From Site-B1 sp963722665 (GTDB taxonomy: Bacteria; Bacteroidota; Bacteroidia; Flavobacteriales; Flavobacteriaceae), in contig CAVRNW010000039.1 in assembly GCA_963722665.1 (NCBI GenBank), positions 71,290-135,289 of the forward strand: a DNA stretch of 64,000 nucleotides, in the 5' to 3' direction. The notes beneath the pieces are model-generated. The model ran no database searches. It was given only the letters and a program-made list of their open reading frames with translations, and had not been told where the DNA came from. Both the position numbers and the translations under genes were made by a program. Positions 46,689 through 56,123 of this stretch are shown one piece after another (within the stretch, counting starts at the first letter, position 1; every line of letters begins with the position of its first letter).

Positions 46689-49185
46689 TTAGAAATGAAA
46701 TCCAAAACTACCTGTTACTCCAAATTTTCTGGCATCAGGATTATCAAGATAGTTGCCTCTAAAATTAAAGTCTATCCTAAAGATTTTAAAGATATTACCA
46801 ACACCAAAACTGTACTCCCAGTATATTTCATCATCTGGTGACTCATAAACTAACCCCGAAGCATTCAGAGCTTTGTTTTCATCAGAAATAGTTCCCCATG
46901 CTCCTCTTATGCCAACTATTTCCCTTAAATTCAGTTTCCTTAACAATGGAATCCTCGAAAAGAATCGTCCATTAAAATTATGCTCCAAATGTAAAGAGGC
47001 ATAGGTATCTGTTACAAATTCATAAAAGTCCAGTTGTGAGAAACTGTTGTATATCGAAAAATAAGACTGATTACCTGGAATAACACTCAATAATCCTAAA
47101 GGCACTTCTCCAAATGTTTTACCAACTTCTAAATTAGAATACAGTCTGCCAAATCCACCTATTTGCCATGGTTGCAAATATGAAAATTGTAGTTTAGTAT
47201 AATCAAAATCACCATTTAGCATATTTTTATCACCCATACTTAGCTGAGCAAACAATCGTGCAAAATCATCATTTGCCGGGTAACGTTCCACACCATAACC
47301 GGTCATTTTCCTTTTCGGAAAATAGGAGATTGACAAGGTTGATTCGTACTGTTTAATTTCTGAGGAGATGCCAGAATCAGAATCAACATCAAAATAATTT
47401 AAACTAAACGTTCGTGAGGCTGATTCTAATGTCCTGTAATTACCTCCTATCCTAAAAATTAAATTTTTAACCGGTTCAATTTCTAAAGTCAAGGTTGATA
47501 AATTGATATTTGTAAGCTTATCATTGCTGCCTGTTCCTACCAAAGCAGATGAGGCAAAGCTCCTTCCTAATACATCAGTCGAAGTTGTTAAACTGGCACC
47601 TATTTGTTCTACATCTCTTCTGTTTCCTCCAGAGATTATTATTCTGTTCTTCTTGTCAACAAGCCATTTACCGGAGACACCATATTTGAATTTATTGTCC
47701 TTAAGTCCATAGGCTGTAAATCCTTCCAATCGCCAAAGGTCATTTCTGCCAAAGTAGGTCCTTCCTCCTGCCCTAATTCTTATTCCTTCAACATCATTAA
47801 ATCCAAATGTGGAAAAGATTGGACCATAGTCAAGAGGCAAGGTATTAAACTCAATATAACCGGACGAAAGAATGCTGCCTAGGTTGTATAATTGCTTGAA
47901 TTTTTTAACCGTTTTTAAGGTATCCAACATCTTGTAGACTCCTTTTTCGTCTTGGTTTAAATTTTCTAACCTATTCTTTTTCCAAAAAACATCATCTTGA
48001 TCGTAAATATCTGCATTGAAGCTATAAACCTCTTCATCATAGAATTTTGGATCTTTTTTAACATCAAATTCATAATTGTCATACAAGGTTGTTCTTTTAC
48101 CATAGACACCTCTGGATCTTTCCTTTTTGTTAAAGGCAAAATCAGACATAAAATAATCGCGTTTTATTAGGAATACCGAATCATTAAGAACTTCAAATTC
48201 TTGTTCAATATATATTTCCTTAACCCAGTTAATATTGGCGCTTTTAGAAGCTTGAAGGTTGATTTCCTTCACAGCAAATGTTGTATCAGCAACCCAAAAG
48301 TCACCTTTAAAGGTCAATTCATTTTTTCGTCTTGGGTAATAAATAATATTGTAGCACCATTTGTTATCAATATAAGAGCTGTCTGACAATACATAATTAT
48401 AGGTATTAATTCCGGTTTTGGACAATGGGCTCACGAAACTTTTATCAAAGAATTTTAAATAATTGTCATAAACATTATAATCTGAATATAAGTCATCAAC
48501 AAAATCAATTATGGTTTGATTTTGACTAAAACCTGAATTCTTATTACCTTTTAATTCTTCTTTTTCTTTATTGATTGTATTATCTCCATAAACCTTACTC
48601 ACAGCTTCGTTCAAGAATATGGGTAAATAAGTTTTTCCGGTGATATTAGATGTATCAACTTCACTAAATATAAATTCCATACCTCTGAACAACTTACTTT
48701 TAATTAATGTGCTATCTATTGTATTGAGGTCAAACTCTACTTTTTCATATTTGTCATATTGATATTGATTGAATTGATTCAATCCATTTTTACGTTTTCG
48801 TTCCCAGATCTTTCTTAAGATATCTATTGCAGGGTTATTCTTTTTTGATTGCTTGCCTGTAATGATAACTATTTCATCCAAGGATTCTATAATCTCATTC
48901 AGGACTATTTTAATATCATAATTGACCTTTCTATACAATTCCAGCTGAACTGTTTCATAGCCAATAAAGGAAATAGATAAAGTATTCCAGGTCTCATCCG
49001 ATTCCAGATAAAATCGACCATTTTCATTAGTTATGGTACCGGTTGTAGAGTTTTTAAACAAGACAGAAGCAAAAGCAACAGGTTCATCGTTAATGTCAAC
49101 AACATAGCCACTTACTTTTGTTTGGGCAACTAGATAACAAGTTGAAAATAAGAAAAATACAAGCTAAAAGTAGAAATTTGTTCAT
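46689..49185 (-). CDS. DUF5686 outer-membrane protein with carboxypeptidase-like regulatory domain (one frameshift)
   Basis: ATG at 49185 gives a signal peptide (MNKFLLLACIFLIFNLL); one extra base near 49134 breaks the frame, after which LVAQTKVSGYVVDINDEP and VAFASVLFKNSTTGTITNE continue a CarboxypepD_reg-like domain. Residues 100-320 form the DUF5686 core (KIWERKRKNGLNQFNQYQYD, KSGDFWVADTTFAVKEI-type strands), and the rest is a barrel ending in GVTGSFGFHF. Repaired length 831, normal for the family. Function unknown, outer-membrane location. The gene lies downstream of pdhB with a terminator between. Confidence 0.8.
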
Positions 49186-49187
49186 AT

Positions 49188-49224
49188 TAAAAAAACTTCA
49201 TCAACAAACTGTGCTAATGAAGTC
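49188..49224 (-). terminator. intrinsic terminator after pdhB
   Basis: Minus strand: ACTTCATTAGC pairs with GTTGATGAAGT and is followed by seven T residues, 24 bases past the pdhB stop. Confidence 0.8.
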
Positions 49225-49247
49225 TATATAACGCAAAATGTTGCTTT

Positions 49248-50225
49248 TTATTTATACATTACTTTCTTTACCGCTTTAATAACATCATTACTGTTAGGTA
49301 ACCATTCTGCTAATAAAACCGGAGAGTAAGGTGCAGGTGTATCAGCTGTGTTTATTTTTACAACTGGTGCATCCAAATAATCAAAGGCTTCAGATTGAAC
49401 TAAATAAGTAATTTCTGTTGAAACATTTCCAAAAGGCCAGGCTTCTTCTAAAACCACCAATCTGTTTGTTTTTTTAACCGATTTTACAATCGCTTCCCGA
49501 TCCATTGGGCGAACTGTACGAAGGTCAATTATTTCACAAGAAATTCCTTCCTTTGCTAATTCATCAGCTGCTTTATAAGCTTCTTTAATTATTTTACCAA
49601 AAGAAACAATAGTCACATCTGTACCTTCTCTTTTTATTTCAGCCACACCAATTGGGATAGTATATTCTCCTTCAGGAACTTCTCCTTTATCACCGTACAT
49701 TTGTTCACTTTCCATAAAAATTACCGGATCATCATCACGAATTGCGGATTTTAAAAGCCCTTTCGCATCATAAGGATTTGACGGTACAACAACCTTTAGT
49801 CCGGGTGTATTGGCAAACCAACTTTCAAAAGCCTGAGAGTGTGTGGCAGCCAATTGACCCGCTGATCCTGTAGGACCTCTAAATACTATCGGACATTTAA
49901 ATTGTCCACCGGACATTTGTCTGATCTTCGCAGCGTTATTTATGATTTGATCAATTCCAACAAGTGAAAAGTTAAAGGTCATATATTCAACAATTGGTCT
50001 GTTCCCTGTCATTGTAGAACCTACAGCGATACCTGCAAAACCGAGCTCTGCAATAGGAGTATCAATCACACGCTTTGCGCCAAATTCATCCAGCATTCCT
50101 TTAGACGCTTTGTAAGCACCATTATATTCTGCAACTTCCTCGCCCATTAAATAAACACTTTCATCCCTTCGCATTTCTTCGCTCATGGCCTCACAAATTG
50201 CTTCTCTAAATTGAATAGTCTTCAT
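49248..50225 (-). CDS. pdhB: pyruvate dehydrogenase E1 component, beta subunit
   Basis: 325 residues with the E1-beta transketolase pyrimidine domain (VYLMGEEVAEYNGAYKAS, MTFNFSLVGIDQIIN, FRGPTGSAGQLAATHSQ) and C-terminal domain (CEIIDLRTVRPMDREAIV, VLEEAWPFGNVSTEI). Together with the alpha subunit it decarboxylates pyruvate for acetyl-CoA. The alpha-subunit gene is not adjacent, as in many flavobacteria where pdhA is joined to the E2 gene. A -7 element lies just upstream. Confidence 0.92.
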   Translation of the reverse strand: MKTIQFREAICEAMSEEMRRDESVYLMGEEVAEYNGAYKASKGMLDEFGAKRVIDTPIAELGFAGIAVGSTMTGNRPIVEYMTFNFSLVGIDQIINNAAKIRQMSGGQFKCPIVFRGPTGSAGQLAATHSQAFESWFANTPGLKVVVPSNPYDAKGLLKSAIRDDDPVIFMESEQMYGDKGEVPEGEYTIPIGVAEIKREGTDVTIVSFGKIIKEAYKAADELAKEGISCEIIDLRTVRPMDREAIVKSVKKTNRLVVLEEAWPFGNVSTEITYLVQSEAFDYLDAPVVKINTADTPAPYSPVLLAEWLPNSNDVIKAVKKVMYK

Positions 50226-50247
50226 CTATTTTGTTTTTAATGAACAG

Positions 50248-50255
50248 CAAAAATA
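50248..50255 (-). promoter_or_regulatory. -7 promoter element upstream of pdhB
   Basis: TATTTTTG on the minus strand fits TAnnTTTG, 22 bases from the pdhB start; the nearest TTG is 15 bases further upstream, shorter than usual. Confidence 0.4.
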
Positions 50256-50421
50256 ACAATAAAAAGACAACAATCTTAAAAAGAAATGTTTAAAATTTAT
50301 TATGCGTGCATAGGAAATTTAGATTAAATTAGTTATCTTCGTGATCTTAAAATTCAATACATTTATTAAAGATTTAAATAGGTTAATTCAACCAAAAAAA
50401 ATAAGATAAAAACTAGAAAAA

Positions 50422-51168
50422 ATGAAAATATTAGTTTGTATAAGTCATGTTCCTGACACAACATCCAAGATCAATTTTTCTGATGGGGATACAAAATTTG
50501 ATGCTACCGGCGTACAATTCGTGATCAACCCAAATGATGAATTCGGGCTTACCAGAGCCATGTGGTTCAAGGAAAAACAAGGAGCAACTGTTGATGTTGT
50601 TAATGTTGGAACCGCAGAAACAGAACCAACCTTACGAAAAGCCCTTGCCATTGGAGCTGATGCAGCTATAAGAGTGAATACTCCTGCAACTGATGGTTTT
50701 TCTGTTGCCAAGCAATTGGCAAGAGTTGTAAAAGATGGCAGTTATGATCTTATAATTGCAGGTCGTGAATCAATAGATTACAACGGCGGAATGGTTCCAG
50801 GTATGGTAGCTGCTATGACCAACTCAAATTTTGTAACTAATTGTATTGGTTTAGAAGTGGAAGGAAATAATGCGACCGTTTCCAGAGAAATTGATGGCGG
50901 AAAAGAAATAGTTTCTACGTCATTACCTTTGGTCATAGGTGGTCAAAAAGGTCTGGTGGAAGAAAGTGATTTGCGCATACCTAATATGAGAGGGATCATG
51001 ATGGCCAGGCAAAAACCTCTGACAGTTTTAGATCCAGTTGAATCTAATACTGAAACAAGTTCAGTAAAGTTTGAAAAACCTGTTGCTAAAGGAGCGGTTA
51101 AACTAATTAGCGCAGATAATATAGATGAATTGGTAAACTTGCTTCACAATGAGGCTAAAGTAATTTAG
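50422..51168 (+). CDS. etfB: electron transfer flavoprotein beta subunit
   Basis: 248 residues, AMP-binding ETF subunit: MKILVCISHVPDTTSKI at the N-terminus, ALAIGADAAIRVN, the signature region VVKDGSYDLIIAGRESID and NFVTNCIGLEV. ETF accepts electrons from acyl-CoA dehydrogenases. Upstream is the divergent pdhB gene, downstream etfA after a 102-base spacer. Confidence 0.93.
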   Translation: MKILVCISHVPDTTSKINFSDGDTKFDATGVQFVINPNDEFGLTRAMWFKEKQGATVDVVNVGTAETEPTLRKALAIGADAAIRVNTPATDGFSVAKQLARVVKDGSYDLIIAGRESIDYNGGMVPGMVAAMTNSNFVTNCIGLEVEGNNATVSREIDGGKEIVSTSLPLVIGGQKGLVEESDLRIPNMRGIMMARQKPLTVLDPVESNTETSSVKFEKPVAKGAVKLISADNIDELVNLLHNEAKVI

Positions 51169-51185
51169 TCTGCGACTAAATTCTC

Positions 51186-51211
51186 CCAAACTTAAATTGG
51201 GATCTTTTTAA
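51186..51211 (+). terminator. terminator-like hairpin in the etfB-etfA spacer
   Basis: CCCAA-ACTTAAA-TTGGG followed by ATCTTTTTA, 17 bases after etfB. It could reduce transcription into etfA, although both subunits are needed in equal amounts. Confidence 0.5.
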
Positions 51212-51234
51212 AATTAACAAAAAGTTTAATGAGA

Positions 51235-51252
51235 TTTCCACCTTAGTGGGAA
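51235..51252. repeat. short palindromic repeat between etfB and etfA
   Basis: TTTCCAC-CTTA-GTGGGAA, a 7-bp stem with one G-T pair, in the context GATTTCCACCTTAGTGGGAA followed by TGACA. Related to the repeat at 21021-21038. Confidence 0.65.
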
Positions 51253-51270
51253 TGACAAAACAAAAAAATT

Positions 51271-52233
51271 ATGTCAGTTTTAGTATATACAGAATCAGAT
51301 CAAGGAAAATTCAAGAAAGTCGCTTTAGAAGTTGCTTCTTATGCCAAAGCCATTGCAAATCAGTTGGGTACAACAACAATAGCTATAACGATCAATGCCA
51401 GTGATACAACAGAATTGGGAAAATATGGCATCGATAAGGTGCTGAAAGTCTCTAATCCAAAGTTAGACTCTTATAATGCCAACTCATATGCCAATATAAT
51501 TAAACAAGCAGCAGAGAAAGAAGGTTCAAAAGTTGTTGTAGTAAGTTCAAGTATTAACAGTAAATATTTATCTCCTATTTTGGCAGTTGGATTAAACGCA
51601 GGACTGGTTTCAAACGTCGTTACTTTACCAATAAGCACATCTCCATTTACGGTTAAAAGAACATCTTTTACCAATAAAGCTTATGAACATTGCCAAATAA
51701 ACACAGATATCAAGATCGTAGCCTTATCATCAAATGCATTTGGGCTAGTTGAAAGTGCGGCATCAGCCGCGTCTGAAGACTTTTCCCCAGCTATTCCTGA
51801 TTCCGGTGTAACCGTTAAATCTGTTGATAAAGCTACAGATAAAGTAACTATAGCCGATGCAGAAATAGTAGTATCAGCCGGAAGGGGCTTGAAAGGGCCT
51901 GAAAATTGGGGCATGATTGAAGAATTAGCCGATGTTCTTGGAGCTGCCACAGCCTGTTCAAAACCAGTTTCAGATCTGGGCTGGAGACCTCATAGTGAAC
52001 ATGTAGGCCAAACAGGTAAACCAGTGGCTTGTGGATTGTATATTGCCATTGGAATTTCTGGCGCCATACAACATTTAGCCGGCGTTAGTGCATCAAAAGT
52101 AAAGGTCGTTATTAATACAGACCCTGAAGCACCTTTCTTTAAAGCTGCTGATTACGGTATTGTAGGTGATGCCTTTGAAGTAGTGCCGAAGCTAATTGAA
52201 AAATTAAAGGAATTTAAACTTCAGAACGCATAA
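51271..52233 (+). CDS. etfA: electron transfer flavoprotein alpha subunit
   Basis: 320 residues. N-terminal ETF domain, then the FAD-binding domain with AEIVVSAGRGLKGPENW, CSKPVSDLGWRPHSEHVGQT and the family signature LYIAIGISGAIQHLAG. Binds FAD and passes electrons from ETF to ETF-quinone oxidoreductase. Pairs with etfB upstream. Confidence 0.95.
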   Translation: MSVLVYTESDQGKFKKVALEVASYAKAIANQLGTTTIAITINASDTTELGKYGIDKVLKVSNPKLDSYNANSYANIIKQAAEKEGSKVVVVSSSINSKYLSPILAVGLNAGLVSNVVTLPISTSPFTVKRTSFTNKAYEHCQINTDIKIVALSSNAFGLVESAASAASEDFSPAIPDSGVTVKSVDKATDKVTIADAEIVVSAGRGLKGPENWGMIEELADVLGAATACSKPVSDLGWRPHSEHVGQTGKPVACGLYIAIGISGAIQHLAGVSASKVKVVINTDPEAPFFKAADYGIVGDAFEVVPKLIEKLKEFKLQNA

Positions 52234-52401
52234 TTTTTTTTAAATTGTACTAATAATAGTAGGATTGTTTTACTTTCTTTACCTTGGATTATCTATCATT
52301 TAATTAGTTACACCAAATGATTTGTGATCTATATCAAATTAGAATTAATTATAATTAGTTTTGGTAAAGTCTAAATTTAAACAGTCTTTTGTGGGTAAAT
52401 T

Positions 52402-53016
52402 ATGAGTTTAGTAAAACTTAATATAAAGGGAATTTCTTATAGTCAAACACAAAATGGTGCCTATGCACTTATTTTGAATGAAGTTGATGGTGATAGAAAA
52501 CTGCCAATCGTAATTGGAGCATTCGAAGCTCAATCAATTGCCATAGCGCTTGAAAAGGAAATTAGACCTCCACGACCATTGACCCATGATCTTTTTAAAA
52601 ATTTTGCCGATAGGTTTGATATTGTTGTTAAGCAGGTAATTATTCATAAATTGGTTGATGGCGTTTTTTATTCAAGTTTAATTTGTGAACGTGATAAAAT
52701 AGAAGAAATTATTGACGCCAGGACCAGTGATGCCATAGCCTTGGCCTTACGATTTCAGGCACCTATTTTTACCTATAAAAATATCCTTGATAAAGCCGGT
52801 ATTTATTTAAAGGTGAATCCAAGTAAGGACGAGGATACGGCTGAAGATGGTATTTTAGTGGATGAATTAATTGTCGATGAACCTGCTAAAGATAAGCCTA
52901 AAGAAAACTACACCAATAAAAGTTTAAAAGAGCTGCATAAATTACTTGAAACAGCAGTATTGAACGAAGATTACGAGACAGCAGCAAAAATTCGGGATGA
53001 GATCTCGAAACGATAA
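52402..53016 (+). CDS. bifunctional nuclease family protein (DUF151) with UvrB/UvrC-like tail
   Basis: 204 residues. Residues 1-140 match the DUF151 fold: LPIVIGAFEAQSIAIALE and IDARTSDAIALALRFQAPIF. A short acidic linker follows, then a C-terminal UVR-like helical hairpin (SLKELHKLLETAVLNEDY, ETAAKIRDEISKR) as used for UvrB-UvrC contact. Homologs in plants have RNase and DNase activity; the bacterial role is unsettled. Ends 12 bases before a nucleoside transporter, suggesting a link with nucleotide turnover. Confidence 0.88.
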   Translation: MSLVKLNIKGISYSQTQNGAYALILNEVDGDRKLPIVIGAFEAQSIAIALEKEIRPPRPLTHDLFKNFADRFDIVVKQVIIHKLVDGVFYSSLICERDKIEEIIDARTSDAIALALRFQAPIFTYKNILDKAGIYLKVNPSKDEDTAEDGILVDELIVDEPAKDKPKENYTNKSLKELHKLLETAVLNEDYETAAKIRDEISKR

Positions 53017-53028
53017 CATCTTTTCAAT

Positions 53029-54426
53029 ATGAAAAAAATCACTTTAGCTATTGCAGCTATTTTTTTTGGAATCACTTCATCTGTCGCTCAAGAAACAATA
53101 AATTCTATCACACCAAGCCAAGGGTTCTCATTAAACAGCCTTTTAAGAGGTGCTTTGGGAATGATCGTATTGCTAACGCTTTCTTATTTACTTAGTAAAA
53201 ACAGAAAAGCAATAAACTGGAGGACTGTTGGATTTGGTTTATTAGCTCAGGTTACATTAGCCATAGGAGTTCTAAAAGTGCCTTTTATACAAAGTATATT
53301 TGAGTTTGTTGGTGGTATATTCGTATCCATTCTTGATTTCACAATGGCTGGAACAAAATTCCTTTTTGCATCCTTTGTTACAGGACAGATTGAAAATGCA
53401 TTAATGACATTTGCTGTTTCAATTTTACCAACCATTATATTCTTTTCAGCACTTACCTCAGTACTATTTTATTTAGGGATCATCCAAAAAGTCGTCAAAG
53501 GATTAGCGTGGCTTTTAACCAAAGCTTTACAAATATCAGGAGCTGAAAGTTTAAGTGTTGCAGGAAATATTTTTCTTGGCCAAACAGAATCGCCATTAAT
53601 GATCAAAGCTTATCTGGAAAAAATGACAAAATCTGAGATATTACTGGTCATGGTGGGTGGCATGGCTACAGTTGCCGGAGGAGTCTTGGCAGCATATATT
53701 GGATTTCTTGGAGGAGATGATGAAGTACTCAGAATATTCTATGCAAAGCATTTATTGACTGCTTCAGTTATGGCTGCACCAGGTGCTATTGTTATTTCAA
53801 AAATGCTTTATCCTGAAGAAGAAAAAATTGAATCAGACATTGTGATCTCACACGATAATATTGGATCAAATATTTTAGATGCTATTGCCAATGGAACGAC
53901 CGAAGGTCTTAAACTGGCAGTTAACGTAGGTGCTATGTTATTGGTCTTCTTAGCTTTTATTGCCATGATCAATGGAATTTTAGGATGGATTGGTGATTTT
54001 ACAACGCTTAACGATTGGGTCTTAAACAATACCGCATACACAAAACTTTCCTTGGAATTCATTCTTGGGTATTTATTTGCGCCTCTTATGTGGTTAATAG
54101 GTGTCGCTGCCGAAGATATGGCTTTAATGGGACAGCTTTTAGGAATTAAATTAGCAGCCAGTGAATTTGTTGGGTATATTCAATTGGCAGAACTAAAAAA
54201 TGTAGCAAGCGTGACACACTTAAACTATGAAAAATCAATTATTATGGCCACTTATATGCTATGTGGGTTTGCTAATTTTGCTTCTATCGGCATTCAAATT
54301 GGCGGCATAGGCTCTTTGGCTCCGGGACAACGTAAAACTTTGTCTGAATTTGGTTTACGAGCCCTCATAGGTGGCACAGTGGCATCACTATTATCTGCTA
54401 CCATTGCAGGCATGATCATTGGATAA
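53029..54426 (+). CDS. concentrative nucleoside transporter (NupC/CNT)
   Basis: 465 residues. Preceding the CNT core there is a cleavable-looking signal peptide (residues 1-21, ending SVAQ) and a periplasmic stretch, then about nine membrane helices. The nucleoside/ion motif IFLGQTESPLMIKAYL and the C-terminal LCGFANFASIGIQIGGIG are diagnostic. It imports nucleosides with H+ or Na+. Placed near thyA, DHFR and the bifunctional nuclease, so the segment has a nucleotide theme. Confidence 0.9.
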   Translation: MKKITLAIAAIFFGITSSVAQETINSITPSQGFSLNSLLRGALGMIVLLTLSYLLSKNRKAINWRTVGFGLLAQVTLAIGVLKVPFIQSIFEFVGGIFVSILDFTMAGTKFLFASFVTGQIENALMTFAVSILPTIIFFSALTSVLFYLGIIQKVVKGLAWLLTKALQISGAESLSVAGNIFLGQTESPLMIKAYLEKMTKSEILLVMVGGMATVAGGVLAAYIGFLGGDDEVLRIFYAKHLLTASVMAAPGAIVISKMLYPEEEKIESDIVISHDNIGSNILDAIANGTTEGLKLAVNVGAMLLVFLAFIAMINGILGWIGDFTTLNDWVLNNTAYTKLSLEFILGYLFAPLMWLIGVAAEDMALMGQLLGIKLAASEFVGYIQLAELKNVASVTHLNYEKSIIMATYMLCGFANFASIGIQIGGIGSLAPGQRKTLSEFGLRALIGGTVASLLSATIAGMIIG

Positions 54427-54437
54427 TACAGACGAAG

Positions 54438-54459
54438 GTTAAAAGGTGAAAGCTAAAAG
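54438..54459 (+). repeat. left inverted repeat of the four-helix-bundle gene
   Basis: GTTAAAAGGTGAAAGCTAAA followed by AG matches the reverse complement of 54828-54850 at 18 of 22 positions. It begins 11 bases after the nucleoside transporter stop. Confidence 0.55.
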
Positions 54460-54467
54460 TCTATAGA

Positions 54468-54827
54468 ATGAGAAATTTTAGAAAGCTTGAAATTTGGATT
54501 GACTCTAGAAATCTTGTTAAAGAAATTTATAACCTAACTTCAACTCTGCCAGATTCAGAAAAATTCGGATTGATTTCTCAAATGAATAGATGCTCGATAT
54601 CTATTCCTTCAAACATTGCCGAAGGATCTTCAAAAGATTCGCAAAAGGATTTTATAAGATTTCTTCAGATTAGTTTAGGCTCAACCTATGAATTAGAAAC
54701 TCAGTTAATTTTATGTTCGGACTTACTATTCACAGATGAAAATGAAATATCTCAAATTATAGAAAAAGTTCAAATTTTACAAAGACGCATTTCAGCATTA
54801 ATTAATTATAATAAAAAAGCTCTTTAA
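54468..54827 (+). CDS. four-helix-bundle protein (23S rRNA intervening-sequence / IVP family)
   Basis: 119 residues, all-helical: FRKLEIWIDSRNLVKEIY, LPDSEKFGLISQMNRCSIS, the hallmark IPSNIAEGSSKDS and FIRFLQISLGSTYELETQL. This is the IVP/S23 family, first found inside 23S rRNA intervening sequences and later scattered between genes in Bacteroidota; related to the Avd protein of diversity-generating retroelements. Molecular role uncertain. It is bracketed by imperfect 22-base inverted repeats, and the right repeat starts directly after the stop codon, as if the gene moved as a unit. Confidence 0.88.
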   Translation: MRNFRKLEIWIDSRNLVKEIYNLTSTLPDSEKFGLISQMNRCSISIPSNIAEGSSKDSQKDFIRFLQISLGSTYELETQLILCSDLLFTDENEISQIIEKVQILQRRISALINYNKKAL

Positions 54828-54850
54828 CCTTTTCCCTTTAATCTTTTAAC
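54828..54850 (-). repeat. right inverted repeat of the four-helix-bundle gene
   Basis: Reverse complement GTTAAAAGATTAAAGGGAAA followed by AGG; pairs with 54438-54459 (18 of 22 identical). Confidence 0.55.
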
Positions 54851-54885
54851 ATTCATTTTTTCGTTAATAACTTTTTATATAATTT

Positions 54886-54920
54886 AAGGCTTCAATCTTT
54901 TTAGTTTGGAGCTTTTTTTT
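54886..54920 (+). terminator. intrinsic terminator before thyA
   Basis: AAGGCTTCAA and TTTGGAGCTT pair with one bulge and one wobble, followed by eight T residues; it ends the transcription unit ahead of thyA. Confidence 0.65.
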
Positions 54921-54949
54921 ACTTTTAAATCTTTGAAAAAACATCTTAG

Positions 54950-55774
54950 ATGAAGCAATATTTAGACCTTGTTAAACACGTTTTAAAGAACGGAAATGAA
55001 AAAGCTGATAGAACCGGCACTGGAACAAAAAGTGTTTTTGGCTATCAAATGCGCTTCGATCTTAGTGAAAGTTTCCCAATGGTAACTACCAAAAAATTAC
55101 ACTTAAAATCAATAATCTATGAACTGCTTTGGTTTTTAAAAGGTGATACTAATATCAAATATTTAACAGAAAATGGTGTGAGAATATGGAATGCCTGGGC
55201 AGATGAGAATGGAGATCTGGGCCCTGTTTATGGGCATCAATGGAGAAACTGGAATAATGACGATATTGATCAGATAAAGGATATCATCCAAACGCTTAAA
55301 AATAATCCGGACAGCAGAAGAATGTTGGTAACAGCCTGGAATCCTTCAGTATTGCCTGATACTTCAAAATCTTTTAGTGAGAATGTTGCTAATGGCAAAG
55401 CCGCTTTACCACCTTGTCATGCCTTTTTTCAGTTTTATGTAGCTGATGGGAAATTATCATGTCAACTGTATCAACGAAGTGCAGATATATTTTTGGGAGT
55501 TCCTTTCAATATTGCTTCCTATGCTCTACTAACTATGATGATGGCTCAGGTTTGTGATCTATTACCAGGTGAATTTATCCATACTTTTGGTGATGCTCAC
55601 ATCTACAGCAATCATTATGAACAATTACAACTTCAACTATCCAGAGACCCAAGACCATTGCCAAAAATGATCTTAAACCCGGAAATAAAAGATATATTCA
55701 ACTTTAATTATGAGGATTTTACACTTGTTGATTATAATCCGCATCCACATATAAAAGGTGCTGTTGCGGTATAA
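54950..55774 (+). CDS. thyA: thymidylate synthase
   Basis: 274 residues. RTGTGTKSVFGYQMRFDL at the N-terminus, the catalytic cysteine in ALPPCHAFFQFYV, QRSADIFLGVPFNIASYALL, and HTFGDAHIYSNHYEQ near the end. Methylates dUMP to dTMP using methylene-tetrahydrofolate and produces dihydrofolate, which the DHFR encoded 630 bases downstream recycles. A bidirectional terminator follows. Confidence 0.96.
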   Translation: MKQYLDLVKHVLKNGNEKADRTGTGTKSVFGYQMRFDLSESFPMVTTKKLHLKSIIYELLWFLKGDTNIKYLTENGVRIWNAWADENGDLGPVYGHQWRNWNNDDIDQIKDIIQTLKNNPDSRRMLVTAWNPSVLPDTSKSFSENVANGKAALPPCHAFFQFYVADGKLSCQLYQRSADIFLGVPFNIASYALLTMMMAQVCDLLPGEFIHTFGDAHIYSNHYEQLQLQLSRDPRPLPKMILNPEIKDIFNFNYEDFTLVDYNPHPHIKGAVAV

Positions 55775-55807
55775 AAAAAGGCTTTCTGAAATCAGAAAGC
55801 CTTTTTT
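55774..55807. terminator. bidirectional terminator between thyA and the glycogen-binding-domain gene
   Basis: AAAAAAAGGCTTTCTGA and TCAGAAAGCCTTTTTT are complementary over at least 15 bases. Confidence 0.9.
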
Positions 55808-55826
55808 AATGTGCATTTTAAATCAA

Positions 55827-56123
55827 TTACAGTTTTATAACACCATTTTCTGATGCCGCAAAATCATTCCAAACATAACCATCTGCTTGGTTGTCATTTA
55901 CAAAATTACCATCAACAACGTACTTAAATTCATAAGTTTTGTCTTTTGGTAGATCAACGGTTCCTTTAAAAGTACCGTCCTTTAATTTTTTCAATGGTTG
56001 TGATTTCACATTCCATTTATTCCAGTCTCCTGCAACAGTTACTTTTTTTGCTTCTTTTGCCTTTATAGAAAATGTTACTTTACAAACTGGTTTACTTTTT
56101 AAATACTGCTTTTTAATAGCCAT
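55827..56123 (-). CDS. small protein with AMPK-type glycogen-binding (isoamylase N-terminal) domain
   Basis: 98 residues from ATG at 56123 (MAIKKQYLKSKPVCKVTF). VTVAGDWNKWNVKSQPLKK, GTFKGTVDLPKDKTYEFKY and VVDGNFVNDNQADGYVWND are the strand pattern of CBM48/AMPK-beta glycogen-binding modules, with the carbohydrate-contacting tryptophan in GDWNKW. There is no catalytic domain. Such stand-alone modules are common in Bacteroidota near glycogen or unrelated genes; the function is probably binding of glucans or a regulatory role. The frame extends 13 codons upstream but the ATG chosen has the conserved beginning. Confidence 0.85.
   Translation of the reverse strand: MAIKKQYLKSKPVCKVTFSIKAKEAKKVTVAGDWNKWNVKSQPLKKLKDGTFKGTVDLPKDKTYEFKYVVDGNFVNDNQADGYVWNDFAASENGVIKL

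Noticed and set aside
50445..50711. Antisense frame over etfB and similar shadows over fabD, gltB and ilvD
   Set aside because: Codon-shadow frames without start context, motifs or independent support.
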